Notes under the pieces: generated by a model | What the model saw: the letters and a program-made list of their open reading frames with translations, nothing else | Told to the model about the DNA's origin: nothing | The model's database searches: none | Part shown: positions 1-8,240 of the stretch, piece after piece | Position numbering within the stretch: position 1 is the first letter of the stretch | Layout of the letters: every line of letters begins with the position of its first letter | Program-made: the position numbers and the translations under genes | DNA from: MGBC163016 sp964518575 | Lineage (GTDB): Bacteria > Actinomycetota > Coriobacteriia > Coriobacteriales > Eggerthellaceae | Length of the DNA stretch: 64,000 bases | Assembly: GCA_964518575.1 (NCBI GenBank) | Contig: CAZFGW010000006.1 | Location: forward strand, 21,214 to 85,213 | Direction: 5' to 3'

Positions 1-85
1 CCGCTCCAAGGATGAGGATATCCCCCAGATTCTCATAGGCGAGATTCCTGCCATCAAACGTTGTTGTCAATGCACGCGCAGCCAC
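1..85 (-). CDS. murD: MurD (UDP-MurNAc-L-Ala:D-Glu ligase), N-terminal fragment
   Basis: Only the first 28 codons lie in the window; the gene runs off the left edge. From a GTG at 85 the frame reads through LAYENLGDILILGA, which fits the glycine-rich nucleotide-binding start typical of MurD. It begins a few bases after the mraY stop, where murD is expected in this cluster, and a GGTGAG in the end of mraY could serve as ribosome site. A TTG at 70 is an alternative start. The identity is inferred mostly from gene order, since the catalytic part is not visible. Confidence 0.5.
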   Translation of the reverse strand, partial: MAARALTTTFDGRNLAYENLGDILILGA

Positions 86-91
86 GCTCGA

Positions 92-1138
92 TCAACTCAC
101 CAATAGCGAACTTGCGAAGTAAAGCGCGAAACCGCATGCCGAAAGCACGCCCGAAATGATCCAGAAACGCACCACGACCTTCGTTTCGCTCCACCCCATT
201 TTCTCGAAATGATGGTGCAGGGGCGCCATCAAAAATACGCGCTTGCCGGTGCGCCTGAAATAGGCGACCTGGATCATAACGCTGAGCGCCTCGGCAACGA
301 ACAAACCGCCGATGATGATGACGATGAATTCCGTTTTCGTCACCACTGCCAAGCACCCGAGCGCCATGCCGAGTGCAAGCGAGCCCGTGTCGCCCATGAA
401 AATATCAGCGGGATGGGAGTTGAACCAGAGAAAGCCGATGCAGGTCCCCGCGAGCGCCGCGGAGAAGATAGCGGGCTCAAGCAGATTCTCGCGGAATGCG
501 ATTGCTGCCATGACGATCATCACGATCATGACTGTGCCCGCAGCAAGCCCGTCGAGACCGTCGGTCAGATTCACGGCATTACAAAGCCCAATGAGCAGAA
601 TCAAACAGAACACGATGTAGAGCCACGGAATGGTGAGCACTCCATCACCGAGCGGAATGGTCGTTGTCAGAATGCCGAGGTCAAACGTATAAATAAAGGG
701 AATGGTGACCGTCGGTTCAATGCCGAGCATATTCACGGCGAACAGAATGAAGGCAAGTGCGATCACGAACTGACCGATGAGCTTCGCCTTCGGGGTGAGC
801 CCGAGCGAGCGCTCATGTGCCACCTTGGAAACGTCGTCGATAAGGCCGAGAATGCCCGTCAGCACCACCGCCGCGAGCAGAAGGTACGTCTCCGGATCGG
901 GGATGCCGATGAGAAAGACGGCGATGATCACCGCGATGAGCATGATGACGCCACCCATGGTCGGCGTCCCGCTCTTCACGAGATGTGTCTGCGGTCCGTC
1001 ATCGCGCACCTGCTGCCCGATATGGCTCGAGCGAAGAAAACGAATGAAGGCGGGCGTCAGCATCATGGTCACCACCATGCCGATCACCACGGCAACGAAT
1101 ACCAAGAACGTGGGATATTGTGCGAAATAGGAGAACAT
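92..1138 (-). CDS. mraY: Phospho-MurNAc-pentapeptide transferase MraY
   Basis: Integral membrane enzyme that transfers phospho-MurNAc-pentapeptide from UDP to undecaprenyl phosphate, making lipid I. The 348-residue length is close to family norm. About ten hydrophobic segments are visible, with the family signatures DGLDGLA and MGDTGSLA (metal/catalytic aspartates) and the cytoplasmic HHHFE motif near the C terminus. The ATG immediately follows the murF TAG with no gap, indicating translational coupling within the mur operon. Confidence 0.97.
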   Translation of the reverse strand: MFSYFAQYPTFLVFVAVVIGMVVTMMLTPAFIRFLRSSHIGQQVRDDGPQTHLVKSGTPTMGGVIMLIAVIIAVFLIGIPDPETYLLLAAVVLTGILGLIDDVSKVAHERSLGLTPKAKLIGQFVIALAFILFAVNMLGIEPTVTIPFIYTFDLGILTTTIPLGDGVLTIPWLYIVFCLILLIGLCNAVNLTDGLDGLAAGTVMIVMIVMAAIAFRENLLEPAIFSAALAGTCIGFLWFNSHPADIFMGDTGSLALGMALGCLAVVTKTEFIVIIIGGLFVAEALSVMIQVAYFRRTGKRVFLMAPLHHHFEKMGWSETKVVVRFWIISGVLSACGFALYFASSLLVS

Positions 1139-2641
1139 CTAGCTTGCCAGCCCTTCCGACAAGCGGTTGAGCTCCATGAACCGCGATGCTTTCACGAGCA
1201 CACAATCGGCGGGTTCAAGCACCCCTTCGAGCGCCTCGAGCGCATCGGCGATACTCTTCACATGCAGCACATGCGCCGCATCCATGCCAGAGGCAATCGC
1301 GCCATCTTTGATATGTTCGCTCATCTCACCCACGCACACTAACCGGTCGATCCCAAGTTCGGCAACGCATGCACCTACGCCGACATGGCAAGCCTCGGCA
1401 ATATCCCCGAGCTCGCCCATATCGCCCAAAACGGCATAGCGCAGACCCGCAACGTCCATCGATGCCAGCGTGGAAAGCGATGCCCGCATCGAATCGGGGC
1501 TTGCATTGTAGGTGTCATTGATGATGGTATAGCCTACGCGCGAAACGATGCGCTCAAGGCGTCCCGCCTCGGGCAGGGCTTTTCCGAGTGCGCTCACGAC
1601 GGTTTCAAGATCGATCCCGAGCGCGAGTCCGACTGCAGCAGCCGCCGTCGCGTTCGAGACATTATGGATACCGCCGAGACGCAGATGACACTCTGTGCAT
1701 TTGAGATCAGGTTCCATATCGAAAAGTGTCGGAATGAGCTCTTGCGCCTCATCAACAAAGCCCTGAACGCAGAGAGTAAAGACCGGGTTTCCCTCATCAT
1801 CGAGAGAGACATCGCGTGCGAACACAAAGCCTTTGTCATCCGCGCGCGCATCTTCCTTGCAACCCGATTGCGCATACCGATAGATATCGATCCCGCGCTC
1901 GATAAGTGCAGCGTGATCGCTCATATATTCCGTGAAATCGTCGTTGGCATTCAAAAAAGCTTTGCCCACGCCATTTGGCAACCCCTCGAGCAGCTCCGCT
2001 TTCGCATCAGCAATAGCTTCGCGGCTGCCAAGGCGTTCAATATGGGAATCGCCTACATTGGTGATGACGCCCCAATCCGGACGAGCCATATCGCAAAGAG
2101 CCCTGATCTGCCCTACCCCATCCATGCCCATCTCCAAAACGATGACCTCGGTGTCGGGGTCGGCTGCAAGAAGGGTACGCGGGGCACCGAGTTCGTTATT
2201 CTGATTTCCTTTGGTCGCCACCACGCTGAAACGGGTCGAAGCGATATCCCTGATGAGGTTTTTCGTGGTGGTTTTGCCCGTAGAGCCCGTCACTGCAATG
2301 ACGCGTCCACGCAGATGCGAGCGCCATCCTTTGGCAAGGTCGGTGATAGCATGGCTCGTGTTCGACACCGACATCACCGAAGCGCCGAGTTCGCGCGCAA
2401 GGACGCTCTCGGCTTCGCTGATCGGCTCAGACACCAAGATGCCCGTTGCGCCTTTGGTGAGTGCATCGCGTACGAAAGCATGACCGTCGACGTGCTCGCC
2501 GGGAAGCGCAACAAAGAGACTATCGGGAACGACCTCGCGCGAATCCCAAGTGATATCCGTGATGATCTGCGACGGATCAATGGGGTTCACCAGAAATTCT
2601 GCGCCCGTGAATTGAGCGATCTGCTTCGCGTTCAGCCTCAT
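1139..2641 (-). CDS. murF: UDP-MurNAc-tripeptide:D-Ala-D-Ala ligase MurF
   Basis: Cytoplasmic Mur ligase adding D-Ala-D-Ala to the UDP-MurNAc-tripeptide. The ATP loop reads VTGSTGKTTTKN, and the middle and C-terminal ligase domains follow in a 500-residue protein. I place the start at the ATG at 2641, which overlaps the murE stop as ATGA and has AAGGCGG upstream at a usable distance; an in-frame ATG nine bases earlier sits directly on that ribosome site and is less likely. It is followed directly by mraY. Confidence 0.95.
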   Translation of the reverse strand: MRLNAKQIAQFTGAEFLVNPIDPSQIITDITWDSREVVPDSLFVALPGEHVDGHAFVRDALTKGATGILVSEPISEAESVLARELGASVMSVSNTSHAITDLAKGWRSHLRGRVIAVTGSTGKTTTKNLIRDIASTRFSVVATKGNQNNELGAPRTLLAADPDTEVIVLEMGMDGVGQIRALCDMARPDWGVITNVGDSHIERLGSREAIADAKAELLEGLPNGVGKAFLNANDDFTEYMSDHAALIERGIDIYRYAQSGCKEDARADDKGFVFARDVSLDDEGNPVFTLCVQGFVDEAQELIPTLFDMEPDLKCTECHLRLGGIHNVSNATAAAAVGLALGIDLETVVSALGKALPEAGRLERIVSRVGYTIINDTYNASPDSMRASLSTLASMDVAGLRYAVLGDMGELGDIAEACHVGVGACVAELGIDRLVCVGEMSEHIKDGAIASGMDAAHVLHVKSIADALEALEGVLEPADCVLVKASRFMELNRLSEGLAS

Positions 2642-4125
2642 CGTGCGCATTCCGCCTTCATGCAGAGTGCATACGCGGCTTCTTCGCGATCATCGAAATG
2701 CACGGTATCAGGTCCGAACATCATAAGATCCTCGTGTCCGCGACCCGTGATCAAAACCACATCTCCGCTTTTCGCCTCGTCAATCGCACGCCTGATCGCA
2801 CGCTTGCGGTCAGGTTCGATCGTGAAGTCCTCCGATATCTCCCGCATCGCCGCTGCCGTCTGCTCAATGATCTCGAACATGTCCTCGCCGTGACGATTGT
2901 CATTGGTAAGATACACGACATCCGCCTTCATTGCCTCGGCGCCCATGAGCGGACGCTTCAGCTTATCGCGGTCGCCTTCGCACCCGAACACGAGGATGAG
3001 CCTACCACTCACGAGAGGATGCAAGGTGGCGATGACCTGCGCAAGCGCATCGGGTGTGTGTGCATAATCAACGTACACGCTCACTCCGCCGTCATCTCTC
3101 ACGCGGATGCGCTCGAGCCTTCCCGGAACCGCTTTCGCGCTTGAAAGCGCACGCACGGCATCTCCAAGCGGAATACCGCATTCAAGTGCACATGCGAGCG
3201 CAACCATGCCATTTTCTACGTTGAAGGATCCCAAAAGCGGGAAGTCGACCGATGCGGTCTGCCCGAGAACCGAAAGCGTGAGCGCGGTTTCGGTGATGCT
3301 GCTTTCCATCTGGATGGGGTGGATATCGCAGCTCTCATCGAAGCCGACCTCAATGACCTCATCGCCCGCTTCCTTGCAGAGCGCCGCAAGTTTTTGCCCC
3401 CACGCACCGGCAACGCTGATCACGCGCTTGGCGGGATAGGTTTCGGTGAAGAGTTCGCGCTTGGCTTCGAAGTAATTCTCAAGCGTATGGTGGTAGTCGA
3501 GATGATCTTGGGTGAGATTCGTGAATGCTGTGACGCAAAAGCGCGTACCGAGCACGCGCATCATATCCAAAGCATGCGAGCTGACCTCGATCGCAACGAT
3601 TTTGCACCCCTCGTCGCGCATTTGTGCGAGCAGGCGCTGGAGGTCGACCGACTCGGGCGTGGTATGGGGGCTCTCAACCTCAACAGAGCCAATACGCGTA
3701 CCCACCGTACCGATGAACCCACTTTTTACGCCCGCAGTGTGAGCGATATGCTCAATGAGATGCGTGGTCGTGGTCTTGCCATTCGTTCCCGTGACCCCGA
3801 CAACTGCCATGTCGGAGGAGGGATGGTCGAAGAAGGCACAGGCGGCGAGCGCCATGGCACGACGCGTATCAGCCACCACCACTTCGACAACATCGGAGGT
3901 ATCAGCCAGATAAAGCTTGCGCTCAACAACGAGCACCTTCGCCCCCGCATCAATGGCATTTTGTGCGAAGGTGTGTCCGTCGACGTTCAGACCGACGATG
4001 CAGAAAAAAGCATCTCCCGAGCGCACGTCACGGGAGTCATAGGCAAGCCCCTCGACCTGGGTATTGGCATCGCCCAGGATGGTTGCGGGAATACCTTCGA
4101 ACAATTGCGCACAGGTCTTGCTCAT
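2638..4125 (-). CDS. murE: UDP-MurNAc-dipeptide ligase MurE, altered specificity motif
   Basis: Cytoplasmic Mur ligase that adds the third stem-peptide residue, a diamino acid, to UDP-MurNAc-L-Ala-D-Glu. The N-terminal UDP-binding domain, the P-loop VTGTNGKTTT (about 111-120) and the C-terminal ITGRGHED are all present in 495 residues. The loop that reads DNPR in meso-diaminopimelate enzymes reads DNRHGED here (residues 409-415), so the amino acid added cannot be assigned from sequence. An AGGTGA ribosome site lies seven bases before the ATG; the stop overlaps murF. Confidence 0.95.
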   Translation of the reverse strand: MSKTCAQLFEGIPATILGDANTQVEGLAYDSRDVRSGDAFFCIVGLNVDGHTFAQNAIDAGAKVLVVERKLYLADTSDVVEVVVADTRRAMALAACAFFDHPSSDMAVVGVTGTNGKTTTTHLIEHIAHTAGVKSGFIGTVGTRIGSVEVESPHTTPESVDLQRLLAQMRDEGCKIVAIEVSSHALDMMRVLGTRFCVTAFTNLTQDHLDYHHTLENYFEAKRELFTETYPAKRVISVAGAWGQKLAALCKEAGDEVIEVGFDESCDIHPIQMESSITETALTLSVLGQTASVDFPLLGSFNVENGMVALACALECGIPLGDAVRALSSAKAVPGRLERIRVRDDGGVSVYVDYAHTPDALAQVIATLHPLVSGRLILVFGCEGDRDKLKRPLMGAEAMKADVVYLTNDNRHGEDMFEIIEQTAAAMREISEDFTIEPDRKRAIRRAIDEAKSGDVVLITGRGHEDLMMFGPDTVHFDDREEAAYALCMKAECAR

Positions 4126-4131
4126 ATGCCA

Positions 4132-5877
4132 TCACCTAGCAGGGACAATATTGTAAAGATCTATAGCTTCAAGCATTATATCGTGAAAGACCGATGCCAT
4201 TCTTCCCTCGTAGTGGATATCGTTCGCGGAAACGAAGCAGGCAAGCTTCGAGTTCGAGTTATTGATGAAGCCCGCGAAGCAGAGGTTGTAGCGATCCTCC
4301 GCATACGTGCCATTCTCGGCGATCTCGGCCGTTGAGGTTTTGCCGGCAACATCAAAACCCTCGATAACCGCATCCTTGCCCGTTCCCTCTTCGACAACGC
4401 CGCAGAGCATCGTCTTGAGCTCACTGAGCGCTTCGGTATCGGTCACGATGGTCTCAGTGGGATATTCGATCCACTCGTTTGTCTGGGGCTTCGAGATGAG
4501 GAAATGGGGCGTTGCAAGCACGCCGTCAGCAGCGATCATGCCGTAGAAGCGCGCCATTGAAAGCGGTGTTGTGGTAAGTCCCTGACCAAAGCTGATGTTG
4601 TAGGCGGTAACGCGCGCCCACTCATCAAATCCCGGCATCCGCGAAGCTGCCTCGCCAGGATAGTCAACCCCTGTACGCTCCGTGAGCTTGAACCGCAGGA
4701 TTTCGTTATAGAGGTTCTCGAATCCCGCTCGCTCAGAGACGAGCGAAATGCCCACATTGGACGATTCATTGAGAATGCGGCTGAACGACATGATCTCATC
4801 GTAGCGCTCATGCGAGTCGGTGATGATGTACTCGTCAGCCGGAAGTTCAGCGGGGACGAACATCGTATCGGAGGCATGCATCGCATCCTGCTCGAGCGCC
4901 GTGAGCGCGGTGACCGTCTTGAAGATCGAACCGGGCTCGAACGACTGGTTGATGCAATTCAGGTTCTCCGATCCGATGATGGAGTTTTCCATGTCCGTTG
5001 GGTCAAGATACGGGTACGAGCACGCTGCATAGATCTCACCCGTCTCCCCATCAATGGCAATCGAAGTGCCCTTTTTGCCCTCATAGACGGAAAGTCCCTT
5101 TTCGAGCGCCTCTTCCATCTTTGCCTGGAGTTTGATGTCGATCGAGATCATGATGTCTTCGCCATCAACCGCCGGCTCGTCAACCTTGACACCGCCGGGG
5201 ATGGGCGCACCCTTCTCACCGCGCTCAGCCGAATACGTTCCCGCTTTACCTCTCAGGATGTCATCGTATTGCAGCTCAAGACCCGTGATGCCGTTGCCGT
5301 CGACATCACACACGCCGATGACCTGACCGCCGATGCTGCCGTTGGGATATTCGCGCCGGCTGTCCGCGATGTAATACACGCCGTCGAGCTTCTTCTCCTT
5401 CAGGCGCTTTGCGACCTCCACATCAGCATGGCGTTTGATGTAGACGAACTGGGTCGATTCCTTCGTCAGAAGCTCTTTGTAGTCCTCGATGTCGCCCCCA
5501 AGCTCGTCGAAGAGCACGCGCGCCTCATAATCCGCATCGGTTACTTCGACGGGATTGCAGTAGATCGTGGTCGCATCGACGCTGACCGCAAGGATGACCC
5601 CGTTGCGGTCATAGATGGTGCCCCGGTTGGGCGAGGTATTGAAATTGATCGTGCGCGTTTCCTTCGCCATAGCGGTGTAGTTGTCCGCAACGATCACCTG
5701 AAGAAAGATCAGGCGCAGCAAAAATACCGCAGCGAGCGCCAAGAAAATGAGCGCGACTTTATTGAGATTGCGAATGGAACCGCCCTCGTGGGAAAGCGAA
5801 ATCGAGCGCGCAGCGGCACGTCCACCGCGCATGACTTTGAAATCAGAACTATCAAGGCGGGAGGAGTTGCGACCCAT
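4132..5877 (-). CDS. ftsI: Class B penicillin-binding protein (FtsI/PBP2-type transpeptidase)
   Basis: Division-type peptidoglycan transpeptidase of 581 residues. A short cytoplasmic N terminus is followed by one membrane helix (IFLALAAVFLLRLIFLQV), the dimerisation domain, and the transpeptidase domain. The active-site motifs are SIFK (nucleophile serine), SSN, and a third box that reads KTST at about residue 513 rather than KTGT. The start is the ATG at 5877, with GGGAG upstream and 13 bases after the preceding stop; a longer reading frame would overlap the ftsL-like gene and has no ribosome site. Sits between the ftsL-like gene and murE. Confidence 0.94.
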   Translation of the reverse strand: MGRNSSRLDSSDFKVMRGGRAAARSISLSHEGGSIRNLNKVALIFLALAAVFLLRLIFLQVIVADNYTAMAKETRTINFNTSPNRGTIYDRNGVILAVSVDATTIYCNPVEVTDADYEARVLFDELGGDIEDYKELLTKESTQFVYIKRHADVEVAKRLKEKKLDGVYYIADSRREYPNGSIGGQVIGVCDVDGNGITGLELQYDDILRGKAGTYSAERGEKGAPIPGGVKVDEPAVDGEDIMISIDIKLQAKMEEALEKGLSVYEGKKGTSIAIDGETGEIYAACSYPYLDPTDMENSIIGSENLNCINQSFEPGSIFKTVTALTALEQDAMHASDTMFVPAELPADEYIITDSHERYDEIMSFSRILNESSNVGISLVSERAGFENLYNEILRFKLTERTGVDYPGEAASRMPGFDEWARVTAYNISFGQGLTTTPLSMARFYGMIAADGVLATPHFLISKPQTNEWIEYPTETIVTDTEALSELKTMLCGVVEEGTGKDAVIEGFDVAGKTSTAEIAENGTYAEDRYNLCFAGFINNSNSKLACFVSANDIHYEGRMASVFHDIMLEAIDLYNIVPAR

Positions 5878-5890
5878 AACCTGCGACTCC

Positions 5891-6358
5891 CTAAGCAGCC
5901 GACATTGCCTCAACGCTCCCGGAAAGCGAGAGCGCACCGGCAGCATCGGTGATCACGATATCGCCGGACATGTCCAAAAATGTCATATCGGTGGGTGTGA
6001 CCATGCCGATCGTTGCCGCTTCCTGTTTGATGCGCGTTGGATTGGAAAGGGTACTCTGCAACACTTCGAGCCTGCTCCCCTCATCCCGCGCCACGTCGAT
6101 ATCCCGATCGATCTGCTTCGCTTCAAGCGCCGCTGAAACCGTTGCAGAGCTGAGTGTGATTCGAACGACGCCGATGAGCGCAAACGCCATGATCATGGCA
6201 ATGAGTGCTTTGGCGAACATGACGGCGGTATCGGATGCGCTGCGAACGCCCTGTTCACGCGCACCACCGGGAATCACCTCGATACGAGATGACCGCCGCT
6301 GCTCTCGATCGAGCTTATAGGCGGATGAGGTTCTATTGTAGGCTGCGTATGATGCCAC
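5891..6358 (-). CDS. FtsL/DivIC-like septum protein
   Basis: Small bitopic protein of 155 residues: a basic cytoplasmic region of about 60 residues, one membrane helix (ALIAMIMAFALIGVVRI), then an outer heptad-like stretch (AALEAKQIDRDIDVARDEGSRLEVLQ) that would form a coiled coil, and a short tail. Position between rsmH and ftsI is that of FtsL in other genomes, and the topology matches; sequence of this family is poorly conserved, so the assignment rests on layout. Start is a GTG with AGGA upstream. Confidence 0.75.
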   Translation of the reverse strand: MASYAAYNRTSSAYKLDREQRRSSRIEVIPGGAREQGVRSASDTAVMFAKALIAMIMAFALIGVVRITLSSATVSAALEAKQIDRDIDVARDEGSRLEVLQSTLSNPTRIKQEAATIGMVTPTDMTFLDMSGDIVITDAAGALSLSGSVEAMSAA

Positions 6359-6399
6359 CGTAAGTGTTCCTCGTTTCGTGCAAGCCCAAAAGCAATCGG

Positions 6400-7356
6400 T
6401 CAGATTTTCTGGGCGATCCTTAGCTTCGCGCTCCTCGAACGAGCATTCGCCTCGATCTCAGAGGGCGAAGGCACAATAGGTTTCTTCGTGATGATGTTGA
6501 GTATCGGCGTATTCCCACAGACACAGACGGGCAGATCGACCGGGCAGGTGCACCGGTTCGCAAACGATGCGAACACATCTTTCACGATACGATCCTCTAT
6601 CGAGTGATAGCTGATGACGCAGATCCGTCCTCCGGGCAGAAGCCAGCGGATAGCCGCTTCAAGCCCGCTTCGCAGCACGGCGGTCTCAGCGTTGACCTCC
6701 ATTCTGAGCGCTTGGAAGGTACGCTTGGCGGGATGACCGCCCCGACGCCGTGCACTTGCAGGTATGGCAGCTTTGATGATGTCGACGAGCTGCGCACTGG
6801 TTTCGATGCTCTGCACCTCGCGCGCTTTCACGATGAACTCCGCGATGCGGCTTGCCCACTTCTCGTCCGAGTTAGTGCGGATGATCCGAGCGAGATCTGT
6901 TGCGTTTGTGGTGTTGATGATCTCTTGTGCGGTTATGGTTTGTTTACTCGGATTCATACGCATATCAAGAGGGGCGTCTTCTTTGAATGTAAAGCCGCGC
7001 CGAGGGGTGTCGATCTGAAACGACGAGACGCCAAGATCGAACAGGATCGCATCTATGCCGGGAACCTCGGCTTGGACGAGCAATTCGTCAAGTTCGCCGA
7101 AATTCCCTGAGAGAAGCTTGATCTCGGGTCGCATATCGTCGGGAATCGATAAAAGCCTGGATCGTGCGCATTGGAGAGCCTCTTCATCCTGATCGATGCC
7201 GATGAGCATCCCTGATGCCCCGAGCAGTTTCGCAGCTGCCTCGGAGTGCCCGGCGAAGCCGAGCGTGGCATCAACGAAGAGCGCGCCCGATGCCAGATCC
7301 AATCCCTGCATGCATTCAGTCAATAAGACTGGGATATGCCGATATTCATTTGTCAC
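6400..7356 (-). CDS. rsmH: 16S rRNA (cytosine1402-N4)-methyltransferase RsmH
   Basis: SAM-dependent methyltransferase that modifies C1402 in the decoding centre of 16S rRNA. The 318-residue protein opens HIPVLLTECMQGL, then shows the SAM-binding segment FVDATLGFAGHS, the RRGGHPAKRTFQALRMEVN region and SYHSIEDRIVK typical of the family. It starts with GTG 20 bases after the mraZ stop; no strong ribosome site is visible, so it may depend on translation of mraZ. Confidence 0.96.
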   Translation of the reverse strand: MTNEYRHIPVLLTECMQGLDLASGALFVDATLGFAGHSEAAAKLLGASGMLIGIDQDEEALQCARSRLLSIPDDMRPEIKLLSGNFGELDELLVQAEVPGIDAILFDLGVSSFQIDTPRRGFTFKEDAPLDMRMNPSKQTITAQEIINTTNATDLARIIRTNSDEKWASRIAEFIVKAREVQSIETSAQLVDIIKAAIPASARRRGGHPAKRTFQALRMEVNAETAVLRSGLEAAIRWLLPGGRICVISYHSIEDRIVKDVFASFANRCTCPVDLPVCVCGNTPILNIITKKPIVPSPSEIEANARSRSAKLRIAQKI

Positions 7357-7376
7357 GGTGCCGCAGATGCCTGCTT

Positions 7377-7892
7377 CTATGAGCGCGCAGGTGAAACGCT
7401 CTTCGCTGCGTCCTTTTTGAAGAAGACGCTGAGATCCACTTCGTCCATTGCCTCATCGAATGCATCCGCATCCCAGATCTCGAAGTAACCGGTATTGCCC
7501 ACAAGAACAACATTCTTCTGGATACCGACCTCCTGACGGAACTTCGCATTGAGCATGATGCGTCCCGAAGAATCGACTTCGACGATGTCCGCACCGCGCT
7601 TCAAGCCCCGGCGGAGCTTGATATGCTCGGGGTCAGTGGCGTCATAGCCGCCAAAGCGGCTTTCGAACAATTGGTTCACCCACTGATTGAAGCCTGCATC
7701 TTCGAAAACATACAGACAATTCCCCGTCATCGGGTCTTTCGTCACAACCAGATCCTTGGAAAGAACTTTGCGGAATTTTGCGGGGAGCGCGACACGACCC
7801 TTGGCATCTACTTTGAATCGAAACTCACCATAGAGATCGACCGTATCGTCAGTCGATTCTATGAGCTCCTCTTCTACGAGAGCCTTAGCCAT
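7377..7892 (-). CDS. mraZ: Transcriptional regulator MraZ
   Basis: DNA-binding regulator of the division/cell-wall cluster with two AbrB-like SpoVT folds. The paired signatures are VDAKGRVALPAKFR and VDSSGRIMLNAKFR, each containing the DXXXR core. The chosen ATG at 7892 gives 171 residues and has a G-rich ribosome site (GGGGACGGGG); upstream in-frame starts lack one. About 18 residues precede the usual start of the family, an acidic N-terminal extension. It is the first gene of the cluster, and upstream DNA carries a matching operator. Confidence 0.95.
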   Translation of the reverse strand: MAKALVEEELIESTDDTVDLYGEFRFKVDAKGRVALPAKFRKVLSKDLVVTKDPMTGNCLYVFEDAGFNQWVNQLFESRFGGYDATDPEHIKLRRGLKRGADIVEVDSSGRIMLNAKFRQEVGIQKNVVLVGNTGYFEIWDADAFDEAMDEVDLSVFFKKDAAKSVSPARS

Positions 7893-7980
7893 GTGCCCCG
7901 TCCCCATTCTGCGTTTGTGTGTTTTGTGGTGTGTGTTTATGGTGCGTTTCAAAACCCACAAAGCTCTTCCTTGTCACTGC

Positions 7981-8009
7981 ATATTATGCCACTTCGCCCC
8001 ACTTTGCAA
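7981..8009 (-). promoter_or_regulatory. Promoter of the mraZ cluster
   Basis: On the minus strand, TTGCAA (8009-8004) and TAATAT (7986-7981) are separated by 17 bases, a good sigma-70-type promoter. It would start transcription about 80 bases ahead of mraZ, leaving a GT-rich leader in which I see no other element. Confidence 0.65.
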
Positions 8010-8025
8010 CACTTCGTGACCCTTT
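7986..8025 (-). promoter_or_regulatory. MraZ operator, four 10-bp direct repeats
   Basis: Reading the minus strand, four tandem decamers occur: AAAGGGTcac, GAAGTGTtgc, AAAGTGGggc and GAAGTGGcat. The pattern RAAGTGK plus three bases at a 10-base pitch matches the known style of MraZ boxes upstream of mraZ in other bacteria. The repeats cover the -35 element and the spacer up to the -10, so binding should block the promoter, giving autorepression. The first repeat is the least conserved. Confidence 0.75.
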
Positions 8026-8097
8026 CCCGCACTGATAACCCACAGTTTTCACGCCTTTAGAACGCGAAAACAAAAACTTCTGTTCGCCTTTTTGCAG

Positions 8098-8133
8098 AGG
8101 GAAAAAGAAGGGCATACAAGATGTTGTATGCCC
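8098..8133 (-). terminator. Rho-independent terminator after the sulfatase-fold gene
   Basis: A perfect 10-base inverted repeat (GGGCATACAA/TTGTATGCCC, loop of four) at 8110-8133 is followed on the minus strand by TTCTTTTT. It lies about 110 bases beyond the end of the sulfatase-fold gene and would isolate that run from the mraZ promoter. The remaining bases between 8134 and 8240 show no feature I can support. Confidence 0.75.
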
Positions 8134-8240
8134 GAGCGTTTCGTTACCTATATGTAATGTCTCAGAAAAAGTTATGGGTAAATTGTGATTTCGGCGCAAT
8201 TTTTCGTCGAAAGAACGCGCGCGGAAGTTACCAAGGAAAA

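Noticed and set aside
209..1342. Long open frame on the plus strand opposite mraY/murF
   Set aside because: It is antisense to two certain genes, has His/Arg-rich composition without any known motif, and no ribosome site.
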